A DNA stretch of 64,000 nt from Apostichopus japonicus (lineage: Eukaryota; Echinodermata; Holothuroidea; Aspidochirotida; Stichopodidae), in contig NC_092569.1 of the NCBI RefSeq assembly GCF_037975245.1, positions 15,980,001 to 16,044,000 of the forward strand, read 5' to 3'. Both the position numbers and the translations under genes were made by a program. Of the stretch, positions 35,701-47,700 are shown piece after piece. The stretch's first letter is position 1. Every line of letters starts with the position of its first letter. The notes under the pieces were generated by a model. That model was not told where the DNA came from and made no database searches. It saw nothing but the letters and a program-made list of their open reading frames with translations.

Positions 35701-38700
35701 ACAGGTTATCATTGACCAGGGGTAATATAACATCTGTAAAGCGCTTTGAGACTTATCACTGGTATAAAGCGCTATATAAAAAAGCAAATATTATTATGAT
35801 ATATATAATCTGAAAGCCTACTAGCAGCTTGCCATACATTTATGCTATGAATACCTTCTTCAGTCATCAAATATACACTTGCACAGAGACCAGTATATTT
35901 CATTAACATGTAAGGAATGAACGTGTCAAGAAGTGCTCTTAATTAAATCACATCGTCGACCTTTGCACCTTAATGTTCAGTTCATAATCTTGATATATTT
36001 ACGTGACCGGTATCATAGATAGACACTTTGGATGGTAGAATGAGAAGGAAGGACAATGACCGGAGGAGCCGGTCGTTGAGGGTGCACAGTGTTAAAAGAT
36101 TACCAGGGCATACTAGACACGGTAGAATGAGGTGCTAAGGTTGTGAGGAGAGAGGTAAGCGAGGAGCAAAGTACCTTATCGTGACCGGTATCACAGATAT
36201 CCGAAATCAGTTCAACATGCTCACTCTAGAAATGGAGATTTCAAGAACAGAAAAAAAAAACGGAAACAAATCAATAAAATCTCACTTTGCTTGATTAACG
36301 TTCAGTTTCCTTCCATCATCTGACTCCAGCCTTACTTTTCTCTTCTCTTGACTCCTGTCATCTCTGCCGATGGTGAAGTTAAAGAAGAAAGAATGACATT
36401 AATTTGCATAATGACCTAATTAGAGGTATGGCCAATAAAATGAAAGAGAAATGATCATGTTATTATAGGAATAGGCACAATTATTTTTGTTATGCCATTT
36501 TGTCTCAATTCCAACATTTTGTACTTCCAAAAGACAAAGTAACTCCTCTGTCACTGGTTGCCACATTAACAAGTGGAAACCCTGAGATTAGCCCTGAAAA
36601 GTTTGTGGATATTGTGTAAAAATGTGTGATTCTGAAACACATCGACACAGGTGTGTCAACCAACCTGTGGCAAGAAAATCCAATTTGTGAATTAACAGGG
36701 TTTTGCAACAAAGAAAAGTTGTCTATTAATCATGGGTTGGATTTGTCCTGAGTTTGCCTGACCGGTACAGATTTGTTCTGAGTTTGCCTGACCGGTACAG
36801 ATTTGTCCTGAGTTTGCCTGACCAGTACAGATTTGTCTGAGTTTGCCTGACCGGTACAGATTTGTCCTGAGTTTGCCTGACCGGTACAGATTTGTTCTGA
36901 GTTTGCCTGACCGGTACAGATTTGTTCTGAGTTTGCCTGACCGGTACAGATTTGTCCTGAGTTTACCTGACCGGTACAGATTTGTCCTGAGTTTGCCTGA
37001 CCGGTACAGATTTGTCCTGAGTTTACCTGACCGGTACAGATTTGTCCTGAGTTTGCCTGACCGGTACAGATTTGTTCTGAGTTTGCCTGACCGGTACAGA
37101 TTTGTACTTGTACTGAGTTTGCCTGACCGGTACAGAATTGTCCTGAGTTTGCCTGACCGGTACAGATTTGTACTTGTACTGAGTTTGCCTGACCGGTACA
37201 GATTTGTACTGAGTTTGCCTGACCGGTACAGATTTGTTTGGAGTTTGCCTGACCAGTATAGATTTGTCCTGAGTTTGCCTGACCGGTACAGATTTGTCTG
37301 AGTTTGCCTGACCGGTACAGATTTGTACTTGTACTGAGTTTGCCTGACCGGTACAGAATTGTCCTGAGTTTGCCTGACCGGTACAGATTTGTACTTGTAC
37401 TGAGTTTGCCTGACCGGTACAGATTTGTACTGAGTTTGCCTGACCGGTACAGATTTGTTCGGAGTTTGCCTGACCGGTACAGATTTGTTCTGAGTTTGCC
37501 TGACCGGTACAGATTTGTACTGAGTTTGCCTGACCGGTACAGATTTGTTCTGAGTTTGCCTGACCGGTACAGATTTGTCCTGAGTTTGCCTGACCGGTAC
37601 AGATTTGTCCTGAGTTTGCCTGACCGGTTCAGATTTTTCCTGAGTTTGCCTGACCGGTCCAGATTTGTCCTGAGTTTGCCTGACCGGTACAGATTTGTGC
37701 TGAGTTTGCCTGACCGGTACAGATTTGTTCTGAGTTTGCCTGACCGGTACATATTTGTCCTGAGTTTGCCTGACCGGTACATATTTGTCCTGAGTTTGCC
37801 TGACCGGTACAGATTTGTCCTGAGTTTGCCTGACCGGTAAAGATTTGTCCTGAGTTTGCCTGACCGGTACAGATTTGTCCTGAGTTTGCCTGACCGGTAA
37901 AGATTTGTCCTGAGTTTGCCTGACCGGTACAGATTTGACAGTTTTTCACTATGTCACACATGTCACAATTTGTATGTTTCCTCACATCTTCCACATAAAT
38001 TGCTGGCACATGTGAAATATGTCATTTCTATGTGTGAAATAGGTTCCATGCATGTTCATGTGTGTTTCCTGTTTGTGTTTATGTGTGCCCACAGGTACGG
38101 GTTACAACGGTGTTCCTCTCTCTTGTCATCTTGATCATAACCTTGGGACATGGAACTAATACAGTCGATGACGTACAGCAAAGCAGGTAATAAGCCATAT
38201 CGCAGAATCCAATATCTCATGATTCAAATGACCTATTCTTATATTCAGCAAAAAATATAAAATAAAAAAAATTCATATCTTTCATGACTAAATCATGAAT
38301 GTTTGAAGATTTCAAAAGGAGGGGTTCTTGTTACATAGTTGTCTGTGGGGGCCCAAACTTTGGCTACCTGCACCCCTGATCGTCAGGGTCATAGCCTCAC
38401 AATTTGCAAACTACTTACTTCTTGTCCTGCTTTCTCCTCTGTTTCTCTAGATGTTCGTGGACCGCTACTCGAGACTCTGGGGTGTACGCAGTCTTTTCTT
38501 TCCAAAACCTTTAGAAAAAAACGCAGGGAACTTTGTGTGTTAACTATCGAACGGGGGAATAGAGATGACATCTCATTTTCTACTCTTATTGGTGACAACA
38601 GCACTTGAGAAATAAATGGAAAATCATAAAGTGAAATTGTATATAAATACTTCTTTCATCTGAACTATTTCATTGATTCCCGGGATTCTATTACCACTTT

Positions 38701-41628
38701 CCATCAATTGATACTACACAATATGAAATAATTACCAAAAGGCAATGTAACCTCACTGTATTACATACATTGAAAATTATAAAAAAAACACCTTACTCAT
38801 CATTATCACCATCCTCATCTTTGATTTCCTCTATCCTCTTTGTATCTACATCGGAGTGACTTTCAGTTTTAGAATCCCTGTCAAGAAAAATATGACTTTA
38901 TTTTTTATGTTTAAACCAATGGTAATAATACTATTTAATAATTCATTCATAATATCAATAAATGTAATGGTACCGCTGACACAGAAGATCGTAATTAATG
39001 CAACCTTAACAGTTGAAAACATTTGAAAACATGCATCATTAAAACAAGATGTTCAACGAATCTCTCCCTTCACACATCAGGAAATTCCAAGTTAAGTTTG
39101 CACACCAGTCTGTACACACCGTGCCATTGCTAACTTTAAAACTTGTTACAAATCTGTTTTATTATCTAAGTATTCCAAACTATTCCTGTCTTGTTTTTCT
39201 AGTTCACTGAAGCGTGGTCTCGTAGAGATGTGTATACATAGTGGGGGTGGACAGGTGGGGTGGAAGGGGTGAGGTAGACAGGGTGGGGTGCCCTTTGATT
39301 TCTTTGTTTGTCAATTCCAAATCCTTCTTTTTGCCTGTTTTTATTGCTCTCTGGGGACTTCTGTACACAAGTTTTCTTGTCAAACTTTCTTTAAATGAAG
39401 TCACTTCAACATTCAATTATCTATACAGTCATTTCCCACTTATTAACAAACTAGTATATACACTGTACACTTACCCTGCATTTATATCTGTGTACCATCT
39501 TCCATTCTCACCATCTCCATCTTGTCTCTCCTTTCCTTTCTCTGCCTCCAACTTTTCCTTTTCCTGATGAAAATAAAACATAAAAATAAAACAAAATAAA
39601 AATAACAATAAAACTGTTAGCAAACTGCTTATCCACTAGAGAGCCTGTGTAGGAGAATGTGTGAAAGTAAGTTGGCCTGACGTTTCCATCCTAGCAGGAT
39701 CTTCTTCAAAGGCTGAATGACAAGTAACAGTAACAGAAGGGACAAAAACATGCACAGAATACAGACAGGTTAACTTTCCACCCAAATCTTCCTCCTCTTC
39801 AGCAAGTCACCTCTAATAACCACAACATTCTCCTCACTTCAGATAGAAACCAACATGCCGTCCCTGAAAAACCGATCATCGCCTACAGGCAACCCTGCAA
39901 CCTATAAGACCTTCTTGTGCGTGCTGCTGTTCCACCTCTAACTTCTAACCCCACACCCATTCAGCATGGTACTTCCAAATGTGATCGTACTTCGAGATGC
40001 ATCATCGGCAGCCACCACATTGTTGAATCCAATTCCATCACCAGCCACAGCATGCAACTCACACAAGACTAAGGGTCACATCACATGCACAACCACTAAT
40101 GTCATATATCTGATCTCTTGTAGAGTTTGCGGCATCCAGTATGTTGGCGAAACCAAAACAACCCTCAAGAAGCGATTCTATGGTCACAGATCCACAGTCA
40201 ACACCATGAAGACTGAGACCCCAGGTGGAGAACACTTTAACCTTCCCAACCATACCATTAACGACAGCTCCCTTCAGGGGATTGAATCCTTAGGTAGCCG
40301 TCCTGACCTAGTACGAATCAGCAGAGAGAGGCTGTGGATGCAACGCCTTCGCACCATCCAACCTCATGGGCTCAACATTCAGGAAGGACATGACTAACTT
40401 TTCTTCTGTTCCCCCCTCCTTCTCCCCTTGTTCCCCCCCCCCACCATCACTCCTATTCTGATAGCTTTCTTCCACCTTTTTTTCTCCACACCTTTCTGTC
40501 TTTGTCCTTCTCCAGTTTATTCCCCACCCCCTTCCCTTAATCCTCTCTTTGTCCCTCCACTGCTTATCTCCTACCTCTCCTCTTCCCCTGTTGGTTTCTT
40601 TCTTTCTTCTCTCCATCCCTTGCCTACTAATCCCCTTACATCCATCTCTTTGTGTTCACCATGCTCATTAACTTGTCTGTATTCTGTGCGTGTTTTTGTC
40701 CCTTCTGTTACTGTTAATTGTCATTTAGCCTTCGAAGAAGATCCTGCTAGGATCGAAACGTTAGGCCAACTTACGAAAATAAAACATATCTATATATTTT
40801 GGTATATATATACTTTACATTAATTACATGTCTATAAAACTTTGTTATCTACTGCATATTTAAATTACACATATCGATATGACTTTGTTATATACTGCAC
40901 ATGTAAATTACATATATGTCTACATAACTTAGAGAGTAAAATACATAAAAAAATTCATAAGATACATCAAAATACATAAGTTTATCACATCAGACCTGAC
41001 TAGTATCCAAGACTCTATCATTTCAACATGAAAGGCTTGAGATCTTCACCAATCGGAACTGTTATAAAGGACAACTTTTACAACTACCTTCACTAAATAC
41101 CAAAGTTTACCAAATTATACTCCAGATTAGAAAGTAGACTGTTACTGAAGTGATATCAAATATCCTTGCTGTTTCTTTTTGGTCCATGGTTCTGAGAGGG
41201 TGGTATCAAACTTACTCTTTTCTTTCGATACTGTTCTTGCTGTATTATTATCTGTGGTTTTATCTCATGGAGCTCTTGCAGGGCCTTTATTCTCTCAGAT
41301 TTGTCTATTTCAGCTCCATCTAGCCTCTGACAAAAAAATTAAAACAGAAAACAAAGTTAACCAATCAGCAATCCACTGCTTTATGAGCTCAAGTATGGAT
41401 ACCGTACATTATAATGTTTGTCCATTATAAAACTGTTAATAAAAATAAATATTTAATATAATAATTTGTTATGTACAGTATATTCCTTGATGATGGAGCA
41501 TTGTCTACGCAGTGTGTGACTTTAAAGAACCAACTTGAATTTACTTTAAAGTAAACGGAAGATGACTTTGAACTACAGACACTCAATGGGAATTCTTTTA
41601 TTGATTGATTGGTTCATACACAGCCTAC

Positions 41629-41716
<88 letters not shown>

Positions 41717-44700
41717 ACTAGTCAGTATGAAACAATCACAAATCTCCTGCAAGCTCACATTTTCCATCATGCATATAAGCTGTGATTTATGCTTCATCAC
41801 CTTACAGCATTTGTATAATGCTTTTGGTGCTCTATAACTATCACTGTATCGATTGATTGACAGATTGATTAATTGACAAACTGCCTGAATACATAAGAAT
41901 ATTCAGTTTGAAAGATTTAAGTACCTCCAGAAAGCACACCTGTTTCAGGCCTCCCGAAACCTATAATATATAACAGTACCATCAACACCATAGCTTGTCT
42001 GAAATGCGAGCTGGACTCTATTAATATCAATGATTAATTGATTGATCAATGGATCGATTGATTGACAATGACCTTTGTTGCAAACTCCTTAGTTTATTTC
42101 CATTCATGTTACATTGTGCAGTATGTATGACAAAAACATGGCAGTACATACAAATAGAAAGTAAACAATCTAATTGTTTGAATACTTTGAAACACTTGGT
42201 CACCTGATCCTAAACAAAAACATAGGTCTCTGTCTGAAATGTAATTATTACACATGTGTAAGCAACCAAACTGTTGGGATGTTACCACTGTACCTTCATC
42301 CACTTCACACAACATGCTCATAATGTGACCAGTCGACATACAAAGGAATCATATTAAGTCAACAGTGCATGACCATCTGTACTCATTCAAAATGAACATT
42401 CCCTCAAAAATGTTTCCTCAAGCAAGTACAAACTACACTTAGCTAAGTGACTACAACCAAAATATATAACACCTTCATGAATCATGTAAGTGAAGAATGT
42501 TTATTTCTGTACAGTGATTTTATGGATTAGCAGGGGATCAAGTTAAACTTATAGCAAATAGCTACATTCAACAGAACTGATGGTTACGTCATGCATCGTT
42601 CTTACCTTTAATCCAGGTAAAGTGGCAATCACATATTTTCGAAAGCCTTCGTATTCAGTGCAAGGATTCCCTGTCAGAAATCTTCCACAAAAAAAAAAAA
42701 AAAAAAAAAAAAAAAGCAAAGATGGAAGAAAATAGCATAAACCGAAAAAAGCTCATTGAAATAAGACTACTTAAGTGTAGAACGAGAAATAATTACTCAA
42801 AGTATTGTAAATACTTTCAAATTTCGTGGAACGACCCACAAAACAGTAACTAAGTGATTATCAAACAGAAAACCAAAACTGATAATCCGAGAATAATCTA
42901 ATGTTCTAATTTTGTGCAGCAGTATTGACGGCTCTGAATTTTGTCTCTTGTAGAATACTATGGTTCAGTCGGCTTCGTGATTCCTTAGCTAAGAGCAGTG
43001 GTTCTCAAACTTCGACCATCTTAAACTGTCCCAATGCCCCCCTCCCCTCGACTTTGCGATCAGTGACCAGCTCAGGGAATACCCCAAATGACAGGCTACC
43101 GGTGGCGCTATGCGCTTTTAAGTTACAAGAGATGTCTCTGCTACAATATAATCCAAATGCGATAGAAATTGGACCTAGGGGTGGAGTTATTGAATTTCTA
43201 ATACCATTTTTGGATAATTTTGGGTCACAAAATGTATTTCTTTTTGTTCCCAGACCCCCTTGATGCCTTATTGTGCCCTAATTCGATGCAGTGATATGTT
43301 GTAATCGCCAGGGACCCCCAAATCAGTGCCAAGGCCCCCCCTACTCCCCGTATACCCTGTAGCGCCCCCTGAGACTTCCCAATGGACCACAGAGGGTGGC
43401 AGGGACCACTTTGAGAACCACTGCCCTAAAGGATTCTACATGGAATCACCTAATTGACAGCGCAACTGAGGAAAAATCTGTCCTAAAGTCAAGTTCCAGA
43501 ACATCAGAAATGAGTTCCAGATAACTTGACCACTGCAAAGCGAATTAGCTTCATTGTTCGAGGCCATCGTTTTTACAAAGTTTTCAGACTTTGACCTCCA
43601 CAGAACACAACATGATTCTTCTACTCAATAAGGTGCATCCATGCACTACATACAGAGTTAATCCAACTTCTACTTTGTGACTTAACATATTTGCCAGGTC
43701 TTCGGTCTTTGACCTCTGTTGACCTCAAATGATGAACAACCTCTACAGAAAGCAATGAGTTCTCTTACTCAATACGGTGCATCCAAATACAGAATATGAA
43801 GTTCATCCACCTTACGAACTCCAATGAACTTTGACCTCCGCAGAAAACAACAGGGTTTCTTTTTCTCAATAACGTGCATCTACGTACGATATATGAAGTT
43901 CTACCACCATAAAATGTTTGAGTTACAAGCCAAAGCATCACATACTCACACACCCACCTAGATGAGGTTGACATTCAGACCGAGAACGCCATTGTTTTTT
44001 TCTTACATTGTTCGAATCCAAGTTCCCTAACCTTAACAAATACCCCTTAATGATAGAAATCTTCTGAAGTTTGTGATTCTCTTCAAAAGACGTCTGAGGA
44101 CTTGGAAATGTCTATGTTCTAGTCCTCAGTCAGAATACAAGTGTCACAAGTTCACACACACACACAAGCCATCACCATCGTATAGATTCCCTTTGCTTTT
44201 GGCAAGGAATTAAAAACCACTGCTAAAACTTCTTCACACTTGTACATATGCACTTGTATATATGCACTTGTATATATGCACTTGTATATATGCACTTCTA
44301 TATGCACTTATATGCACTTGTACTTATTATTTTAGAATTGCCTTTGATGTTTGAACTGTACAGTATTTTTGTATCACCATAGCTTTAATGTATTTTTTCT
44401 ATCCTAGTATAGGCTTTATGGTGTATACCTTTCAGGCGACACTTTTCTACTATTTGCTTTTGATTGTTTCCTGTATTTTCAATGTTTCCTGTATATTAAT
44501 TGTTTCAATTCCAGTAAAGCGCTTCAAGCAGTGCTGCTGATGAATGCACTATTTAACAACTATTTTATTATTTATTATTATATATCAATTTTACCACTTT
44601 GCATAGCAGTTTGCAATGCAATCATAGAGGGATGATTCCCTGACGAGGAATAACTGTACACATGTTCTTCTTATATCAGATGCAATATTTTACACAGAGT

Positions 44701-47700
44701 AATAATCCCTGTGGACTAGGAAGCCAACAGAAGCTTATTTGAAACCTGATGATGATCAAGGATGTACACCAGCTCATATGAAGCTTTCCCTTTTTAATTA
44801 GCATTCTGGGAATGTTGAGGCAGGCATGGAATCTCACAGTCCAAGTCTGTTGATTTCTTGATCTACATGAGACACAGCTTTTGAATATGAATTATTCCTG
44901 AATACTGTATCAAAGTGCATATTTGCTTGTAAATTTCTTGAAAACAATATGGAATTCGCTGTCAGTCCATCTGCGGGAAATTGATTCACTTGAACAATTC
45001 AAAAGTGTTATTAAAACTAACTTATTTTCTAAATGCTACACACATCTGTAAAGCGCTTTGAGCAACCTTTAGGTTGGATTCTGCGCTATTTAAGGCCAAT
45101 TATTATTATTATTATTATTATTATTATCTTAAATTTGCTGCTTACACTCATCATTTTGAATTCTGTTTGACATCATTGGATAAATCTATATATGAATATT
45201 AAATGTAACACGTATCACGAATATATACACCATCGGTAGGTGACATGACCTTGTGGCTAAATCAAGTTTCCTTAAGTTTGTCGTAGTACAAATATCTCGA
45301 CCATTCGACAACTTACAACTCTTCAAAGTGCACCAAGTCTCGTAGACACTCTATACTTGTCAATTCTCCAATAAAATTAACAGTCAAATCTAACTTCTGG
45401 AGAGATTCACATCCTGATAAAAAAAACAAAAAGACAAGCATTAGATCAAAACTTACATTTTATCAATTAGCATGTGTGTGTAAGAAACCAGAAAAACATA
45501 AATTACCAGGACAGGTGTTGATCTGTGGACAATGTTAAACTATCTGGAGAGTTTGACATTGACAGTTGTACACTAAACATGCAATTCAAACATAAGAAAG
45601 AAAATAACATATGATACATATAAATAAATATATATGTATCAATTGTTCTACCTCTACACCAATACATTTAAACAAAGGCCTACAGTAGGTTGTATATTAG
45701 CTAATCGAAGTTTTAGTATAGAAATAATTAAAAAAAAAAAAACAGTGCAGTAACTGTGGGTTACAAACCTTGGCATGGAAATAGTGTGTAAAGTAGCAAC
45801 CAGTAATTGTAAACATCTATAGTACTGTATATTTAGTCTATCTATTCCTGTTTTTTCCCCCCTTTTTTTTTATCGCCTTTATTGTTTAAATAGTTTTCTT
45901 ACCTTCTAAGTTTTCAATCCTCTCAATGTTATTCAGCGCCAGGTTTAAATACTCAAGTTTCTTCAGTCTTCCCACATTCTCTGCAAAAGGTATGTCAATC
46001 AAAGGACGAAATTGGGAATAATCAAAGGAATGTAAAATTAACTAAACTGTTTCACTAATTCTTTCGCAACCAAATAATCTTTTCATAGCCTGCATGCCAA
46101 CAATAACTGTATTATGCCCAGTTCACACTTGTAAAATTTAACATACAATTAAATTTGCAATAAGCAAGAATCAAGACGAAGTTTAAATGTTGCTTTACGG
46201 TGTGCATACAGACAATGCATGTGTATTGTATATCACAATATTATATACATGCATTGTGGTTCTGGCACAGCGCCACCACTTGGACTTGATTGACTATGAA
46301 GCTCTCTCGTATACTGGCAGCCATCTTGTAAGCACATTCTCATTAAACCCAATTACCAAATAGCCTTTCAAGGTAACTCTTATATTGTATACCACCAATG
46401 CACATCATCTCTACGAAAGAATTTATCAAAACGAACAAATCATTTGACTACAGTATGAGTTCATACTTTATCTAAAAATAAGCTGCATTCGTAAAGAACT
46501 AGAAATGACAGACATGAATGAGAAACCTTTAGGAAGGGTACAGTGAGGGAACAAACTAAACAAAACTATATATATACAACAAACCAAACAGAAGAATCAA
46601 GATATTAATGCAGATTTCTGTACAAACCTACTTGAAACACAGCATTTGAGATCCTCTGTGATTTTCTGTACATGTATACTGCATGTGAATGTGTGCATTG
46701 CAGATATATTGCTTGTTCCTTTTTTTTTTCTTTTTTTTTAACTACCTACAGTTGTTGGCCTGTTTTAATATGTAAAGCAGATGCAGAAATTATCCGTCAC
46801 GAGCATTCTAAGAGGAGGTTCAGAGGGATTCGACTGGATTTCATGCCAACAACCAGCAGAGTTTCAAATCTAGCAGCACATTGTTATTAGTATTGCTGTT
46901 CTCTAGACAGCTAGACAGCTAAATAGAAACGACCCATATTAAATGGGGAACGAATGAGGCATGCATGTGCACTGCAATCATTACGGAATAGTTTACGCAT
47001 TACAATGTCCTGCGCTTACTATGTTTTTCAAGGATCTAATTGGCTGGCAGTGAAAGGTAACTCGTGCTGGGTGTAACTCGATGCAAAGGTTGACAAAGAA
47101 TTGGGCGTAGCAACAAACCCCCAGGTCATCAATAAAAGTATTCTGTTATATAACCATACCTCAACAGTCCACATTGAACTACTCCAAATATAATACTGTA
47201 CATAGGGATTATTGTAGCATACATGTTACTTGTGTAATAATACTTTATTGAAAGGATGCCCCCTTGAATGAATACAGAATGTCATGGATTCTTCCCTAAC
47301 ATACAAGAACATCTAGACCTATATATATTACAACAACATCTATCACATTATCATGTACAGTATCAGACTAACATTAAAATGCAAGTTCTTGTCATACTGT
47401 ACATGATCATGACCTGTTAACATGTTATATTATAAATCAGTCATACATTCATCATTTTAACTATTTATCATCTGGGTAAAGTCTATTAAAGTTTGCACTC
47501 ACCTATTTTGGGTATTAAGTTGCTCTGTAGATAAAGGATTCGTAAATCTCGGCACCATTTATCGATGTGCTCAATTCTGTGAAGAAGATAAACAGTAACG
47601 GTGATCATGTAACACCAAACAGACATAGAGTTCTACTTTCAAGAAAAACAACGGAAAGAATTGAATTTCAAGACAGTGGCAAAAGTACTACATCGTTCTC

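Noticed and set aside
36730-37840. Long open frames (up to 350 codons) on both strands
   Set aside because: They are read-through of the 30-bp minisatellite, open on both strands because unit lengths are multiples of three.
36745-37936. Possible CRISPR array (30-bp repeats)
   Set aside because: Units are contiguous without unique spacers, and the genome is eukaryotic.
38339-38608. Plus-strand 89-codon frame
   Set aside because: Antisense shadow of DNAAF11 exon 10.
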